This document shows, piece by piece, positions 10,222 to 17,573 of a DNA stretch of 64,000 nucleotides. Made by a program: the position numbers and the translations under genes. Source of the stretch: Gordonia sp. PP30 (lineage in GTDB: Bacteria; Actinomycetota; Actinomycetes; Mycobacteriales; Mycobacteriaceae); assembly GCF_023100845.1 (NCBI RefSeq), contig NZ_CP095864.1, positions 3,534,001 to 3,598,000 on the forward strand. Direction: 5' to 3'. Under the pieces are notes generated by a model, which ran no database searches, had not been told where the DNA came from, and saw nothing but the letters and a program-made list of their open reading frames with translations. Position 1 is the first letter of the stretch, and each line of letters opens with the position of its first letter.

Positions 10222-11013
10222 TCAGCCGCCCAGCTCGAAGGTCCGCAGATCCTTGCCGTTCCAGTGCCCCCACAGGTTCTCGGCGAGTTCCCGGTAGGCG
10301 GTGGCACCCTTGTTCTTGCGCCCGCGCATCACCGATGCGCCCGACGCCGAGGCCTCGGCGAAGCGGACGGTCCGCGGGATCGGCGGATCCAAGACGGGCA
10401 GCTGGTAGCGATCGGCGACGTCGGACAGCACATCGCGCGAATGCGTGGTGCGGGCGTCGAACAGCGTGGCGATGGCGCCCAGCGTCTTCAGTTCCGGGTT
10501 GGTGATCTGCTGCACCTCGGTGACCGTCCGGAGCAGCTGCCCCAGACCGCGGTGCGCGAGGGTCTCGCACTGCAACGGCACGACCACCTCGTCGGCGGCG
10601 GTGAGCCCGTTGAGCGTCAGCACGCCGAGCGACGGCGGGCAGTCGATCAGGATCACGTCGAAGTCCTGCGCCACCTCGGCGAGCGCCCGCTTGAGCGCGT
10701 ACTCGCGGCCCGGCCGCATCAGCAGCAGCGCCTCGGCACCGGCGAGGTCGATGGTGGCAGGCAGCAGCGTCACATTGTCGTCGGTGTCGAGCAGCACATC
10801 GGCGATGTCCTCGGCACCGAGGAGGACGTCGTGGACCGACTTACTCAGCGAATCGGGGTCGTGTCCGAGCGAAAAGGTCAGGCAGCCTTGCGGATCCAGG
10901 TCGACGACCAGTACCGACACGTCCAGGTCGGCCAGGGCCGCCCCGACGGAGGCCGTGGTCGTGGTCTTGGCGACCCCGCCCTTCTGGTTGGCGATGGCGA
11001 GCGTGCGCGTCAT
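10222..11013 (-). CDS. ParA/Soj-family ATPase (Rv3213c-like)
   Basis: A 263-residue ATPase with the deviant Walker A KGGVAKTT (11-18), the switch region VVDLDPQGCLTFSLG and Walker B-like VILIDCPPSLG. Members bind DNA or membranes and partition cargo by ATP-driven dimerisation. It corresponds to Rv3213c. No ParB gene is nearby, so this is not the chromosomal parAB locus and its cargo is unknown. ATG 11013 is used; an in-frame GTG at 11022 is an alternative. Confidence 0.8.
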   Translation of the reverse strand: MTRTLAIANQKGGVAKTTTTASVGAALADLDVSVLVVDLDPQGCLTFSLGHDPDSLSKSVHDVLLGAEDIADVLLDTDDNVTLLPATIDLAGAEALLLMRPGREYALKRALAEVAQDFDVILIDCPPSLGVLTLNGLTAADEVVVPLQCETLAHRGLGQLLRTVTEVQQITNPELKTLGAIATLFDARTTHSRDVLSDVADRYQLPVLDPPIPRTVRFAEASASGASVMRGRKNKGATAYRELAENLWGHWNGKDLRTFELGG

Positions 11014-11059
11014 GCCCACCACCCTAATGTGTCGGCCCGCACAGGGCCTTCCGGCCCTG

Positions 11060-11518
11060 TCAGGCGTCCGGCGGCAGGTCGTGCCCGGCGAGGTAGTGGA
11101 CCGACACCGGCGCGAAGACCAGTCCCAGGACGACGAGCACGATGATCATCAGCGGCGCCCCGAACAGCGCCTGGTGGTGGTCGACCAGCAACGACGACCC
11201 GGTCAGCAGTGACCACGCCACCGGGATCAGCAGGATGTTGGTGATGACGCCGATCGCACGCCCCCAGCGTCGTCCGTGGTACAGCGCGATCCCGCCGGCC
11301 AGCACGCCGCCGAAGATGCAGATGAACCACAGCGCGGTGCCGGGGCCGCTGACCCACGATTCGTGGTGGTGTCCGACGAGCGCGAGGATCAGGTAGACCA
11401 CCGCGACGGAGAGGCCCGCCAGGCCCTGGGCCGAGACGATGCCGCCCGCCGCCCGCAGGGTCGCCGGGATCGTGGACGACGGCCGGGGTTCGACCGGGGC
11501 GGAATCGGAATCGCTCAC
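11060..11518 (-). CDS. four-helix integral membrane protein (Rv3217c-like)
   Basis: A 152-residue protein with a short polar N terminus and four predicted membrane helices, at about residues 31-50, 61-80, 88-107 and 121-138. A conserved-looking LYHGRRWGRAIGVITN loop sits between helices 2 and 3. It has the position and size of the Rv3217c membrane protein family. Function unknown. The start is GTG 11518. It is divergent from the lipid kinase gene, 66 bp away. Confidence 0.6.
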   Translation of the reverse strand: MSDSDSAPVEPRPSSTIPATLRAAGGIVSAQGLAGLSVAVVYLILALVGHHHESWVSGPGTALWFICIFGGVLAGGIALYHGRRWGRAIGVITNILLIPVAWSLLTGSSLLVDHHQALFGAPLMIIVLVVLGLVFAPVSVHYLAGHDLPPDA

Positions 11519-11584
11519 GCCCCTACCCTATTTGACCCCGGCCGCACCGGGCCGCGCCGGGCACCACCGGTAGGCTGGTTGCTC

Positions 11585-12535
11585 GTGCGCGTCATGCTGG
11601 TCACCAATCCTTTTGCCACTTTCACCACCGCGGCCGGCCGGGACACCCTGGCCAACACCCTCAGCGCGCGGTACGACGTGGACGTGGAGCACACCACGCA
11701 TCGCGGACATGCCGGCGAGCTGGGTGCCCGCGCCGCCGCCGACAGATACGACGCGGTGGTGGTGCACGGCGGCGATGGCACCGTCAACGAGGTGGTCAAC
11801 GGCATCCTCGGCGCGCCCGATCGGCCGTCGCCCGTCGATCCGGCCGACCTCCCCGCGCTCGGCGTGATCCCCGGGGGCAGCGCCAACGTCTTCGCCCGCG
11901 CTCTCGGCATCGACCGCGACCCGATCGTCGCGACCGCACAACTGATCTCGCTGCTCGACTCGGGCAGCCGCCGGCCGATCAGCCTCGGCCACACGCTGAA
12001 CCGCTGGTTCCTGTTCAACGCGGGCATGGGGATGGACGCGATCGTCGTGCGCCGCATGGAGGACAAGCGCCGCAAGGGCAAGAAGGCCACCGCCCAGCGC
12101 TACTTCGCGACCACGGTGTCGTCGTTCTTCTCGTCGTCGGTCACGCCGCCGGTCTTCACCGTTACGGTGCCCGACCGCGAGCCGATCGAGGGGGTGCGCT
12201 TCGGCTTCGTCAGCAATACCGGGCCCTGGACCTATTTCGGCACGCGGCCGATCGCCACCAACCCGCACACCGACTTCGATCACGGCCTCGGCGTGTTCGC
12301 CGCCACCAGTGTCGGGATCCTGCGCAACATCGCCCTCGGCAGCCAGTTGCTCCGCGGCTCGGACAACCCGCACGCACGGCATCTGTTCCGCGACGACGAC
12401 GTCGAGTGGGTCCGCTTCACCGGGGCCGAGCCCGCCGACGTGCAGATGGACGGCGACTACCTGGGCCGGTACACCGAGTTGGAGTTCGGCACCCGCAAGC
12501 ACGTGCTGCACGTCGCCGCCGCACAGCCCGAATAG
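11585..12535 (+). CDS. diacylglycerol/lipid kinase family protein
   Basis: A 316-residue protein with the DAGK catalytic signature VVVHGGDGTVNEVVNG (GGDGT at 62-66) and a GVIPGGSANVFAR segment that shapes the nucleotide site. Family members phosphorylate diacylglycerol, sphingoid bases or related lipids at the membrane. It lies directly upstream of whiB1, as Rv3218 does. GTG 11585 follows TAGGCT (11571-11576) by 8 nt, which may be its -10 box. The true lipid substrate is not evident. Confidence 0.8.
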   Translation: MRVMLVTNPFATFTTAAGRDTLANTLSARYDVDVEHTTHRGHAGELGARAAADRYDAVVVHGGDGTVNEVVNGILGAPDRPSPVDPADLPALGVIPGGSANVFARALGIDRDPIVATAQLISLLDSGSRRPISLGHTLNRWFLFNAGMGMDAIVVRRMEDKRRKGKKATAQRYFATTVSSFFSSSVTPPVFTVTVPDREPIEGVRFGFVSNTGPWTYFGTRPIATNPHTDFDHGLGVFAATSVGILRNIALGSQLLRGSDNPHARHLFRDDDVEWVRFTGAEPADVQMDGDYLGRYTELEFGTRKHVLHVAAAQPE

Positions 12536-12836
12536 GACTTACCGACATTCTCGCAGGTCAAAGCGTCGTACACCCGCTCGTTACCTACGGGTAACTGCCG
12601 TGTCGACTGATTGCAACCCCTTGTGATCTATCCGGCAATCAGAAAATACCCCTAGCCAAATGTCGGCACAGGGTAGTACAACGGTAACAGACAGCAAAAC
12701 TCCCGCCCCCAGCGCACCGGGTCACCGGCCGCCTGCTAGGTGAGGCACCTGCTGTTAACAGCCCGTAGCAACCCACGAGCTCCAACGCGCCGCCATGAAG
12801 TGGTGCGCCTGGAGTCATGCCGCAAGGAGAGATGAA
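12536..12836 (+). promoter_or_regulatory. whiB1 upstream region with inverted repeats
   Basis: No gene is seen. The stretch is more AT-rich than its surroundings, as promoter DNA often is. It holds a perfect inverted repeat GTTACC-TACG-GGTAAC at 12580-12595, a TGTGA half-site at 12622-12626, and AGGTG-AGG-CACCT at 12738-12750. In M. tuberculosis the whiB1 promoter is bound by cAMP-responsive regulators of the CRP family; only a half-site resembling that motif is visible here. AAGGAGAG at 12823-12830 is the ribosome-binding site. Confidence 0.45.
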
Positions 12837-13091
12837 ATGGACTGGCGTCACAAGGCCATCTGTCGCGATGAGGACCCGGAACTGTTCTTCCCGGTGGGCA
12901 CCAGCGGCCCGGCCATCGCGCAGGTCGCCGATGCCAAGCTGGTGTGCCAGCGCTGCCCGGTGACCGCCGAGTGCCTGAGCTGGGCGCTCGAGACCGGTCA
13001 GGACGCCGGCGTCTGGGGCGGCATGAGCGAGGACGAGCGTCGCGCTCTCAAGCGCCGCAACGCCCGCACCCGCGCCCGCAGCGCGGTCTGA
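12837..13091 (+). CDS. whiB1: WhiB1 iron-sulfur transcription regulator
   Basis: An 84-residue protein, the exact length of M. tuberculosis WhiB1, beginning MDWRHKAICRDEDPELFF. Cys9, Cys37, Cys40 and Cys46 are the 4Fe-4S ligands, followed by the beta-turn GVWGGMSEDERR and a basic C terminus. WhiB1 binds the sigma-A region 4 domain and its cluster reacts with nitric oxide; it is essential in mycobacteria. ATG 12837 is set by an AAGGAG site and by the family start. A strong terminator follows. Confidence 0.96.
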   Translation: MDWRHKAICRDEDPELFFPVGTSGPAIAQVADAKLVCQRCPVTAECLSWALETGQDAGVWGGMSEDERRALKRRNARTRARSAV

Positions 13092-13124
13092 GACCCCGCC
13101 GGAGCACGCTCCGGCGACAATCGA

Positions 13125-13162
13125 GAAGCCCGGCCGATCTCTTCACGGCCGGGCTTCTTTCT
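13125..13162 (+). terminator. intrinsic terminator of whiB1
   Basis: GAAGCCCGGCCG (13125-13136) and CGGCCGGGCTTC (13146-13157) form a perfect 12-bp stem with a 9-nt loop, followed by TTTCT. Confidence 0.88.
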
Positions 13163-13269
13163 GTTCTGACCCGACTGTGACGTATTTTCTCGGGCCGGGT
13201 CTCCGGCCTGCGCATTCCGCCGACGCCGCGGCCGCACCGGCCGGAAGACGTCACGGTAGGGACAGCCGG

Positions 13270-14802
13270 TCAGTGCAGGGGGATCTTCAACTCGACCAGC
13301 GTGCCGGGGGCGCCGGGATTCGGGCCGATCGAGATGCGGCCGCCGAGGTCGTTCGAGACCAGGGTGCGCACGATCTGCAGGCCCAGCCGGTCGGAGGAGT
13401 CCAGATCGAAGCCGGCGGGGACACCCACCCCGTTGTCGGTCACCCGGACGGTGAGACCGCGCAGGTCGCGCTCGCCGTCCACCACGATCGTCGGCGCCGG
13501 CGTCTCACCGGTGAACCCGTGCTCGATCGCGTTCTGCATGACCTCGGTGAGCACCTGCACGAGGGGCATGGCGAGATCGGCCGGGAGCACGCCGAGACGA
13601 CTGCCCCGCCGCACCCGGATCGTCGCGGCGAACGGACTCGGCGCACCGACGTCGGCCAGGGTCGGGATCAGCCGGTCGACCACCGCGTCGAGATCCACTT
13701 CCTCGTCCACGCTGCCCGACAGCATCTCGTGCACCAGCGCGATCGACGAGACCCGGCGCACCGCCTCGGTCAGCGCCACCGTGGTCTCGGCGTTCCCGGA
13801 CCGCCGCGCCTGCAACCGCAGCAGCGCCGAAACGCTCTGCAGATTGTTCTTCACCCGGTGGTGGATCTCCCGGATGGTGGCGTCCTTGCTGATCAACGCC
13901 AGGTCGCGGCGCTTCACCTCGGTGACGTCGCGGATCAGCAGTGCCGCACCCCGGCTCTGCCCACGACTGCGCAGTGGTACCGCGCGGATCAGTACGCTGG
14001 CCCGTCTGGCGTCGAGTTCCATGCGCAGCGGCAGGTCGGCCGCGGGCAGCGCGGCGCCCGTTCCACCGTCGCGCTCGCCGCAGGCCGCCGACAGCGTGAC
14101 CGCCACATCGACGGCGTCGAACGGATCGGTGAGCAACTGGGCGAAGACGTCGGCGAGCCGGGCGTGCCCGAGCTCGGCGGTCCAGCCCATCCGATGCACC
14201 GCCGAGACCGCGTTCGGGCTGGCGTAGACCACCCGCCCGCCCGCGTCCAGACGAATGAAGCCGTCGCCGGCGCGCGGCGTGGAGAGGCCGAGCGTGTTCG
14301 CCTCGTCGAGTGGGAAGGTGCCCTCCACGACCATCTGGCACAGCGCGTCGGCGGCGTCCCGGTAGGCCGACTCCAGCGGCGACGGGGGCAGCGTCCCGGA
14401 CGCGTCTCCCGTCCTGCCGAGGACCGCGATCACCTCGCCGCCGAAGGTCACCGGCACGCCGATGCGCTCCACCAGCAGGTCGCCGAATCGCCGGGCGACG
14501 TCGTCCCGTTCGATCCGCCCGCTGACGAAGGCCCGGGTCACGAACGGATTGGCACCCTGCGGGCTGGCCGGCGAGTCGACGCGGTGGCCCACCTCGTCGT
14601 GCGGGAACAGGGTCGACGCGGTGTTGGGGCGCACCTGCGCCACGTACACCTGCCGGTGGTCGGCGCCGGGCACGGCGAGCACGTAGTCGGCGAAGGAGAG
14701 ATCCGCCAGAAGCTGCCACTCGGCCACCAGCCGCTGCAGGTGCAGCGCGGCCGGATCGGACAGGTCGGTGTGCTCGGCGAGCAGGTCGTGAAGGGTGGCC
14801 AT
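13270..14802 (-). CDS. pdtaS: PdtaS sensor histidine kinase
   Basis: A 510-residue soluble kinase. A GAF-like domain (about residues 1-160) and a PAS-like domain (about 175-295) precede a HisKA_2 dimerisation region with REIHHRVKNNLQ (His314/315) and an HATPase_c domain (NAIEHG, DNGVGVP, then LGLQIVRTL). No membrane segments are visible, so it senses a cytoplasmic signal. In mycobacteria PdtaS (Rv3220c) phosphorylates PdtaR, an ANTAR-domain RNA-binding antiterminator encoded elsewhere; no pdtaR is in this window. It is convergent with whiB1 and divergent from the bL37 gene. Confidence 0.92.
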   Translation of the reverse strand: MATLHDLLAEHTDLSDPAALHLQRLVAEWQLLADLSFADYVLAVPGADHRQVYVAQVRPNTASTLFPHDEVGHRVDSPASPQGANPFVTRAFVSGRIERDDVARRFGDLLVERIGVPVTFGGEVIAVLGRTGDASGTLPPSPLESAYRDAADALCQMVVEGTFPLDEANTLGLSTPRAGDGFIRLDAGGRVVYASPNAVSAVHRMGWTAELGHARLADVFAQLLTDPFDAVDVAVTLSAACGERDGGTGAALPAADLPLRMELDARRASVLIRAVPLRSRGQSRGAALLIRDVTEVKRRDLALISKDATIREIHHRVKNNLQSVSALLRLQARRSGNAETTVALTEAVRRVSSIALVHEMLSGSVDEEVDLDAVVDRLIPTLADVGAPSPFAATIRVRRGSRLGVLPADLAMPLVQVLTEVMQNAIEHGFTGETPAPTIVVDGERDLRGLTVRVTDNGVGVPAGFDLDSSDRLGLQIVRTLVSNDLGGRISIGPNPGAPGTLVELKIPLH

Positions 14803-14897
14803 CGTCGCCCATCGTAGATCAGGCGATTAACGCCGACCGGCCGCGGCGTGACAGAATCATCGATGATCTTTTCCCTAGAGATGTCAGGAGGTCCGTC

Positions 14898-14972
14898 ATG
14901 GGTAAGCGCGGACGCAAGAAGCGTGCACGTAAGAAGAACAAGGCCAACCACGGCAACCGCCCGAACGCCTGA
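14898..14972 (+). CDS. 24-residue basic ribosomal protein bL37
   Basis: A reading frame of 24 codons beginning MGKRGRKKRARKKNK and ending NRPNA, with about 46% Lys and Arg. It closely resembles bL37, the tiny large-subunit protein found in mycobacterial ribosome structures. A perfect AGGAGG at 14886-14891 lies 6 nt before the ATG and a GC-rich hairpin follows the stop, so it is a complete small transcription unit. It sits between pdtaS and rshA-sigH. Most gene finders miss it because of its length. Confidence 0.85.
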   Translation: MGKRGRKKRARKKNKANHGNRPNA

Positions 14973-14995
14973 GTCTTCGCATAGACAAGACGACG

Positions 14996-15030
14996 ACGGC
15001 CCGGTCCCCGATCATTCGGGGCCGGGCCGT
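14996..15030. terminator. hairpin terminator after bL37 and rshA
   Basis: ACGGCCCGG plus TCCCCGA pairs with TCGGGG plus CCGGGCCGT around TCAT. It is a long GC stem without a clear T-tract, between the convergent bL37 and rshA genes. Confidence 0.65.
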
Positions 15031-15047
15031 TCGCATCGCTGCCGAGG

Positions 15048-15347
15048 CTAGGGAGCGCTCGGGTCGGCGCGGATCGTCGTCTGCTGCACGATCACGGTTC
15101 GCCGGATCTCGACGCGCAGTCGTTCCCGCAGGCCCTCCGGCGCGGCCTCGCAGCATTTGCGCCGAAGCAGTTCCTTGATCTGCTGCTGCACCGCGTAGTG
15201 CTCCAGGCACGACGGGCACTCCTCGAGATGCTCCTGCAGCCGTGCGCGGGCGTTGAGGTCGCACTCGTTGTCGAGCAGCAGGAAGATGTCGGCGAGTACC
15301 GCCGAGCAGTCGAGCCGTTCCCCGTGGTCCGGGGTGCCGGCGGTCAT
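15048..15347 (-). CDS. rshA: anti-sigma factor RshA (zinc-binding ZAS family)
   Basis: A 99-residue protein with the redox-switch signature HLEECPSC (His40, Cys44, Cys47) and an upstream Cys29, the H-x3-C-x2-C pattern of ZAS anti-sigma factors. Extra Cys14 and the Cys65-Cys66 pair are present. Under reducing conditions RshA holds SigH; oxidation or phosphorylation releases it. Its ATG overlaps the sigH stop by 4 nt, so the two are made in a coupled fashion. Confidence 0.92.
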   Translation of the reverse strand: MTAGTPDHGERLDCSAVLADIFLLLDNECDLNARARLQEHLEECPSCLEHYAVQQQIKELLRRKCCEAAPEGLRERLRVEIRRTVIVQQTTIRADPSAP

Positions 15348-16093
15348 CGGGTCGCCTCGCTCTTCGCGCGGCCGATACCGCGCTCGCGCGCGACGTCGGC
15401 GAGAAGTTCCCGCAGTTGCTTGCGGCCGCGGTGCAGCCGGGACATCACGGTGCCGATCGGGGTGTCCATGATCTCGGCGATCTCCTTGTACGGGAGTCCT
15501 TCGACGTCGGCGTAGTAGACGACCATCCGGAAGTCCTCCGGCAGCTGCCCGAGCGCGTCCTTGATCTCGCTGTCGGGCAGGGCGTCGAGCGCCTCCACCT
15601 CGGCCGACCGCAGGCCGGTGGAGGTGTGCTCGGAGTTCGCCGCGAGCTGCCAGTCGGTGATCTCGTCGGTCGGATACTGCGCGGGCTGTCGCTGCTTCTT
15701 GCGATACGAGTTGATGTAGGTGTTGGTGAGGATGCGGTACATCCACGCCTTGAGATTGGTGCCCTTCTTGAACGACGAGAACGCCGAGAAGGCCTTCACG
15801 TAGGTCTCCTGCACCAGATCCTCGGCGTCCGCCGGGTTACGCGTCATCCGCAGCGCGGCACCGTAGAGCTGGTCGAGCAGCGGCAGAGCGTCCCGCTCGA
15901 ACCGCGCGGTGAGCTCCTCCGGGGTCTCGGCCGGTTCCTGCTCGGCGGCCGGAGTGTCCGTGTCGTCGGCTGGCGTCACCGCTGTCCCTTCACTGGATTC
16001 GCTCGGCACCTCCCCCGAGATGTGCTCTATCAAGTCTAGCGAGTCGCGCAGGGGCCGCCGCACGCCCACCGCGTCGAGAGTTGTGGTTGCCAC
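15344..16093 (-). CDS. sigH: ECF sigma factor SigH
   Basis: A 249-residue ECF sigma factor. Region 2 includes [20 protein letters not shown] and [19 protein letters not shown]; region 4 includes [20 protein letters not shown]. The N terminus has an acidic extension of about 60 residues; an internal start would give a length closer to M. tuberculosis SigH. The predicted SigH-type promoter 48-73 nt upstream fits the long form. SigH drives the heat and thiol-oxidative stress response; the rshA partner follows immediately. Confidence 0.92.
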   Translation of the reverse strand: MATTTLDAVGVRRPLRDSLDLIEHISGEVPSESSEGTAVTPADDTDTPAAEQEPAETPEELTARFERDALPLLDQLYGAALRMTRNPADAEDLVQETYVKAFSAFSSFKKGTNLKAWMYRILTNTYINSYRKKQRQPAQYPTDEITDWQLAANSEHTSTGLRSAEVEALDALPDSEIKDALGQLPEDFRMVVYYADVEGLPYKEIAEIMDTPIGTVMSRLHRGRKQLRELLADVARERGIGRAKSEATR

Positions 16094-16140
16094 GACCAGC
16101 CACGCACCTTACTGAGATCGTTCCGCTTGCGATCAGTCCC

Positions 16141-16166
16141 AACAACGACGGCACCGGTCTTGTTCC
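16141..16166 (-). promoter_or_regulatory. SigH/SigR-type promoter of sigH
   Basis: On the minus strand GGAAC (16166-16162) and GTT (16143-16141) are separated by exactly 18 nt, matching the GGAAT-N18-GTT consensus of the SigH/SigR regulon. It points at sigH and predicts autoregulation with a leader of about 40 nt. Confidence 0.7.
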
Positions 16167-16196
16167 GCGCGATGCGACGGGTGCGACAATGGGGAC

Positions 16197-16937
16197 ATGT
16201 GCGGACGGTATGCGGTGGCGACGGATCCGGCGAAGCTCGCCGCCGAGATCGACGCCCGCAACGAGGTTCCGGAGTCCGACGACCTCGGCCCGAACTACAA
16301 CGTCGCACCCACCACCACGGTGATGACCGTCGTCGACCGGCATGAACGCGGCGACGCCGCCGAGCCCGTCGACCGTCGGGTGCGCGCCATGCGCTGGGGC
16401 CTGATCCCGCCGTGGACCAAGGAGTTCGGCAAGGGACCGCTGCTGTTCAACGCCCGCGCCGAGACCGTGACGGAGAAGCCGGCGTTCCGGGCCGCGGCCA
16501 AGAACAAGCGCTGCCTGTTCCCGATGGACGGCTGGTACGAATGGCAGGCCGGCCCCCTGGACAGCCGGGGAAAGCCCACCAAGATCCCGTTCTACATGTC
16601 CCCGCGCGACGGTTCACGACTGTTCATCGGCGGGTTGTGGGCGGCGTGGCGCTCACCCGAAGACCGGGAAGCCGGGAACGACGACGCCTGGATCTCCAGC
16701 GCGGCGATCCTGACCACCGAGGCCGTCGGCGCCCACCGGGAGATCCACGACCGGATGCCGCTGATCATGCCGTTCGAGTACTGGGCCGCCTGGCTCGACC
16801 CGGACCGTCCCGCCGACCCCGGCCTGCTGGCCCCGCCCGACCTGACACTGGCCGACGCCATCGAGATCCGCGAGGTCTCTCCCCTGGTCAACCGGGTCGC
16901 CAACAACGGCCCCGAGCTGCTGGAGGCGGCGCGATGA
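16197..16937 (+). CDS. SRAP (HMCES/YedK) abasic-site shield protein
   Basis: A 246-residue SRAP protein. After Met removal Cys2 (MCGRYA) is the residue that forms a thiazolidine crosslink with abasic DNA. Other active-site parts are visible: NYNVAP (34-38 region), CLFPMDGWYEW with Glu115, and IHDRMP with His184. It protects single-stranded abasic sites at forks. It corresponds to Rv3226c. GACAAT at 16185-16190, 6 nt before the ATG, may be a leaderless -10 box. It is divergent from sigH and overlaps the next start by 4 nt. Confidence 0.9.
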   Translation: MCGRYAVATDPAKLAAEIDARNEVPESDDLGPNYNVAPTTTVMTVVDRHERGDAAEPVDRRVRAMRWGLIPPWTKEFGKGPLLFNARAETVTEKPAFRAAAKNKRCLFPMDGWYEWQAGPLDSRGKPTKIPFYMSPRDGSRLFIGGLWAAWRSPEDREAGNDDAWISSAAILTTEAVGAHREIHDRMPLIMPFEYWAAWLDPDRPADPGLLAPPDLTLADAIEIREVSPLVNRVANNGPELLEAAR

Positions 16938-17422
16938 GTACCACCCCTTCGACTCCGCTCAGGAACCACCGGCCGGGCCCGCTGCAGCGACTGGGCTATC
17001 TGCTCGGGCGGCCGCTGCCCGACTCGATGCGGGACTGGGTGCGGCGCGACATCACCGGCCGGCGCAATACGCTGCGGTATCTCCTCCGCGGCTTCGTACC
17101 CTTCGTCCCGATCGCCGTGGGCCTGTGCTTCATCCCCGCGCCGTGGTGGGTGCGCGGCGGCATGGTGCTGCTCCTGGCGATCCCCCTGCTCTACTTCCAG
17201 ATCGCCCTGAAGGACGTCTACCGGCGCCACCTGCTGCGCAACAACGGACTCAACCCGAAGCTGGCCGACAAGGTGAAGATCGTGCGCCTGTCCGACGCCC
17301 AGGCCCTCTACGAGGCCAAACACCGGCCCTCGGTTCCTGAGCGGAGTCGAAGGGCGGTCACCGCGCCGATCGAGATCGACGGCGTCGTCGTCGACCGGTC
17401 GCCCGACGAGAATCAGCGCTGA
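16934..17422 (+). CDS. DUF5313-like membrane protein carrying repeat insertions
   Basis: A 162-residue protein with a conserved-looking core (RLGYLLGRPLPDSMRDWV, then DITGRRNTLRYLLRGFVP) and two hydrophobic segments at about residues 57-72 and 76-94. The ATG overlaps the SRAP stop (ATGA). It resembles the actinobacterial DUF5313 family of unknown function. Residues about 4-12 (TPSTPLRNH) and 132-139 (VPERSRRA) are encoded by perfect inverted copies of a 23-bp dispersed repeat, so both tails are recent additions to the reading frame. Confidence 0.65.
   Translation: MSTTPSTPLRNHRPGPLQRLGYLLGRPLPDSMRDWVRRDITGRRNTLRYLLRGFVPFVPIAVGLCFIPAPWWVRGGMVLLLAIPLLYFQIALKDVYRRHLLRNNGLNPKLADKVKIVRLSDAQALYEAKHRPSVPERSRRAVTAPIEIDGVVVDRSPDENQR
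16945..16967 (+). repeat. 23-bp dispersed repeat, copy 1 (inside CDS)
   Basis: Begins CCCTTCGACTCCGCTC and ends AGGAACC. It is the exact reverse complement of the copy at 17332-17354 and lies at the 5' end of the DUF5313-like gene, read in frame. Confidence 0.85.
17332..17354 (-). repeat. 23-bp dispersed repeat, copy 2 (inside CDS, inverted)
   Basis: Begins GGTTCCTGAGCGGAG and ends TCGAAGGG. It is a perfect inverted copy of 16945-16967 and lies near the 3' end of the same gene. Confidence 0.85.
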
Positions 17423-17472
17423 TCCAGCGGGCGTGGCTTCGACTCGTCTCGACCCCGCGGGACTCGACCGGT

Positions 17473-17495
17473 GGTTCCTGAGCGGAGCCGAAGGG
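17473..17495 (-). repeat. 23-bp dispersed repeat, copy 3 (intergenic)
   Basis: Same orientation as copy 2, with one mismatch (GAGCCGAAGG for GAGTCGAAGG). It lies between the DUF5313-like gene and the monooxygenase gene. The same gap holds a direct repeat AACGAGGCCTTGTC at 17508-17521 and 17544-17557. Confidence 0.8.
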
Positions 17496-17573
17496 CTCGA
17501 CCGACTCAACGAGGCCTTGTCCAGCCGGCTGAGCAGGCCGAGGAACGAGGCCTTGTCGAGGCCACGCCTCTTC

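Noticed and set aside
10222..11013. Chromosomal parA of a parAB-parS partition locus
   Set aside because: No parB, parS or rnpA/rpmH context; synteny points to the separate Rv3213c family.
12622..12641. Full CRP-type site before whiB1
   Set aside because: Only the TGTGA half is present; the TCACA partner is absent at the right distance.
16099..16124. Second SigH promoter (GTTCC at 16120-16124 in reverse)
   Set aside because: The required GTT is missing at 18 nt spacing.
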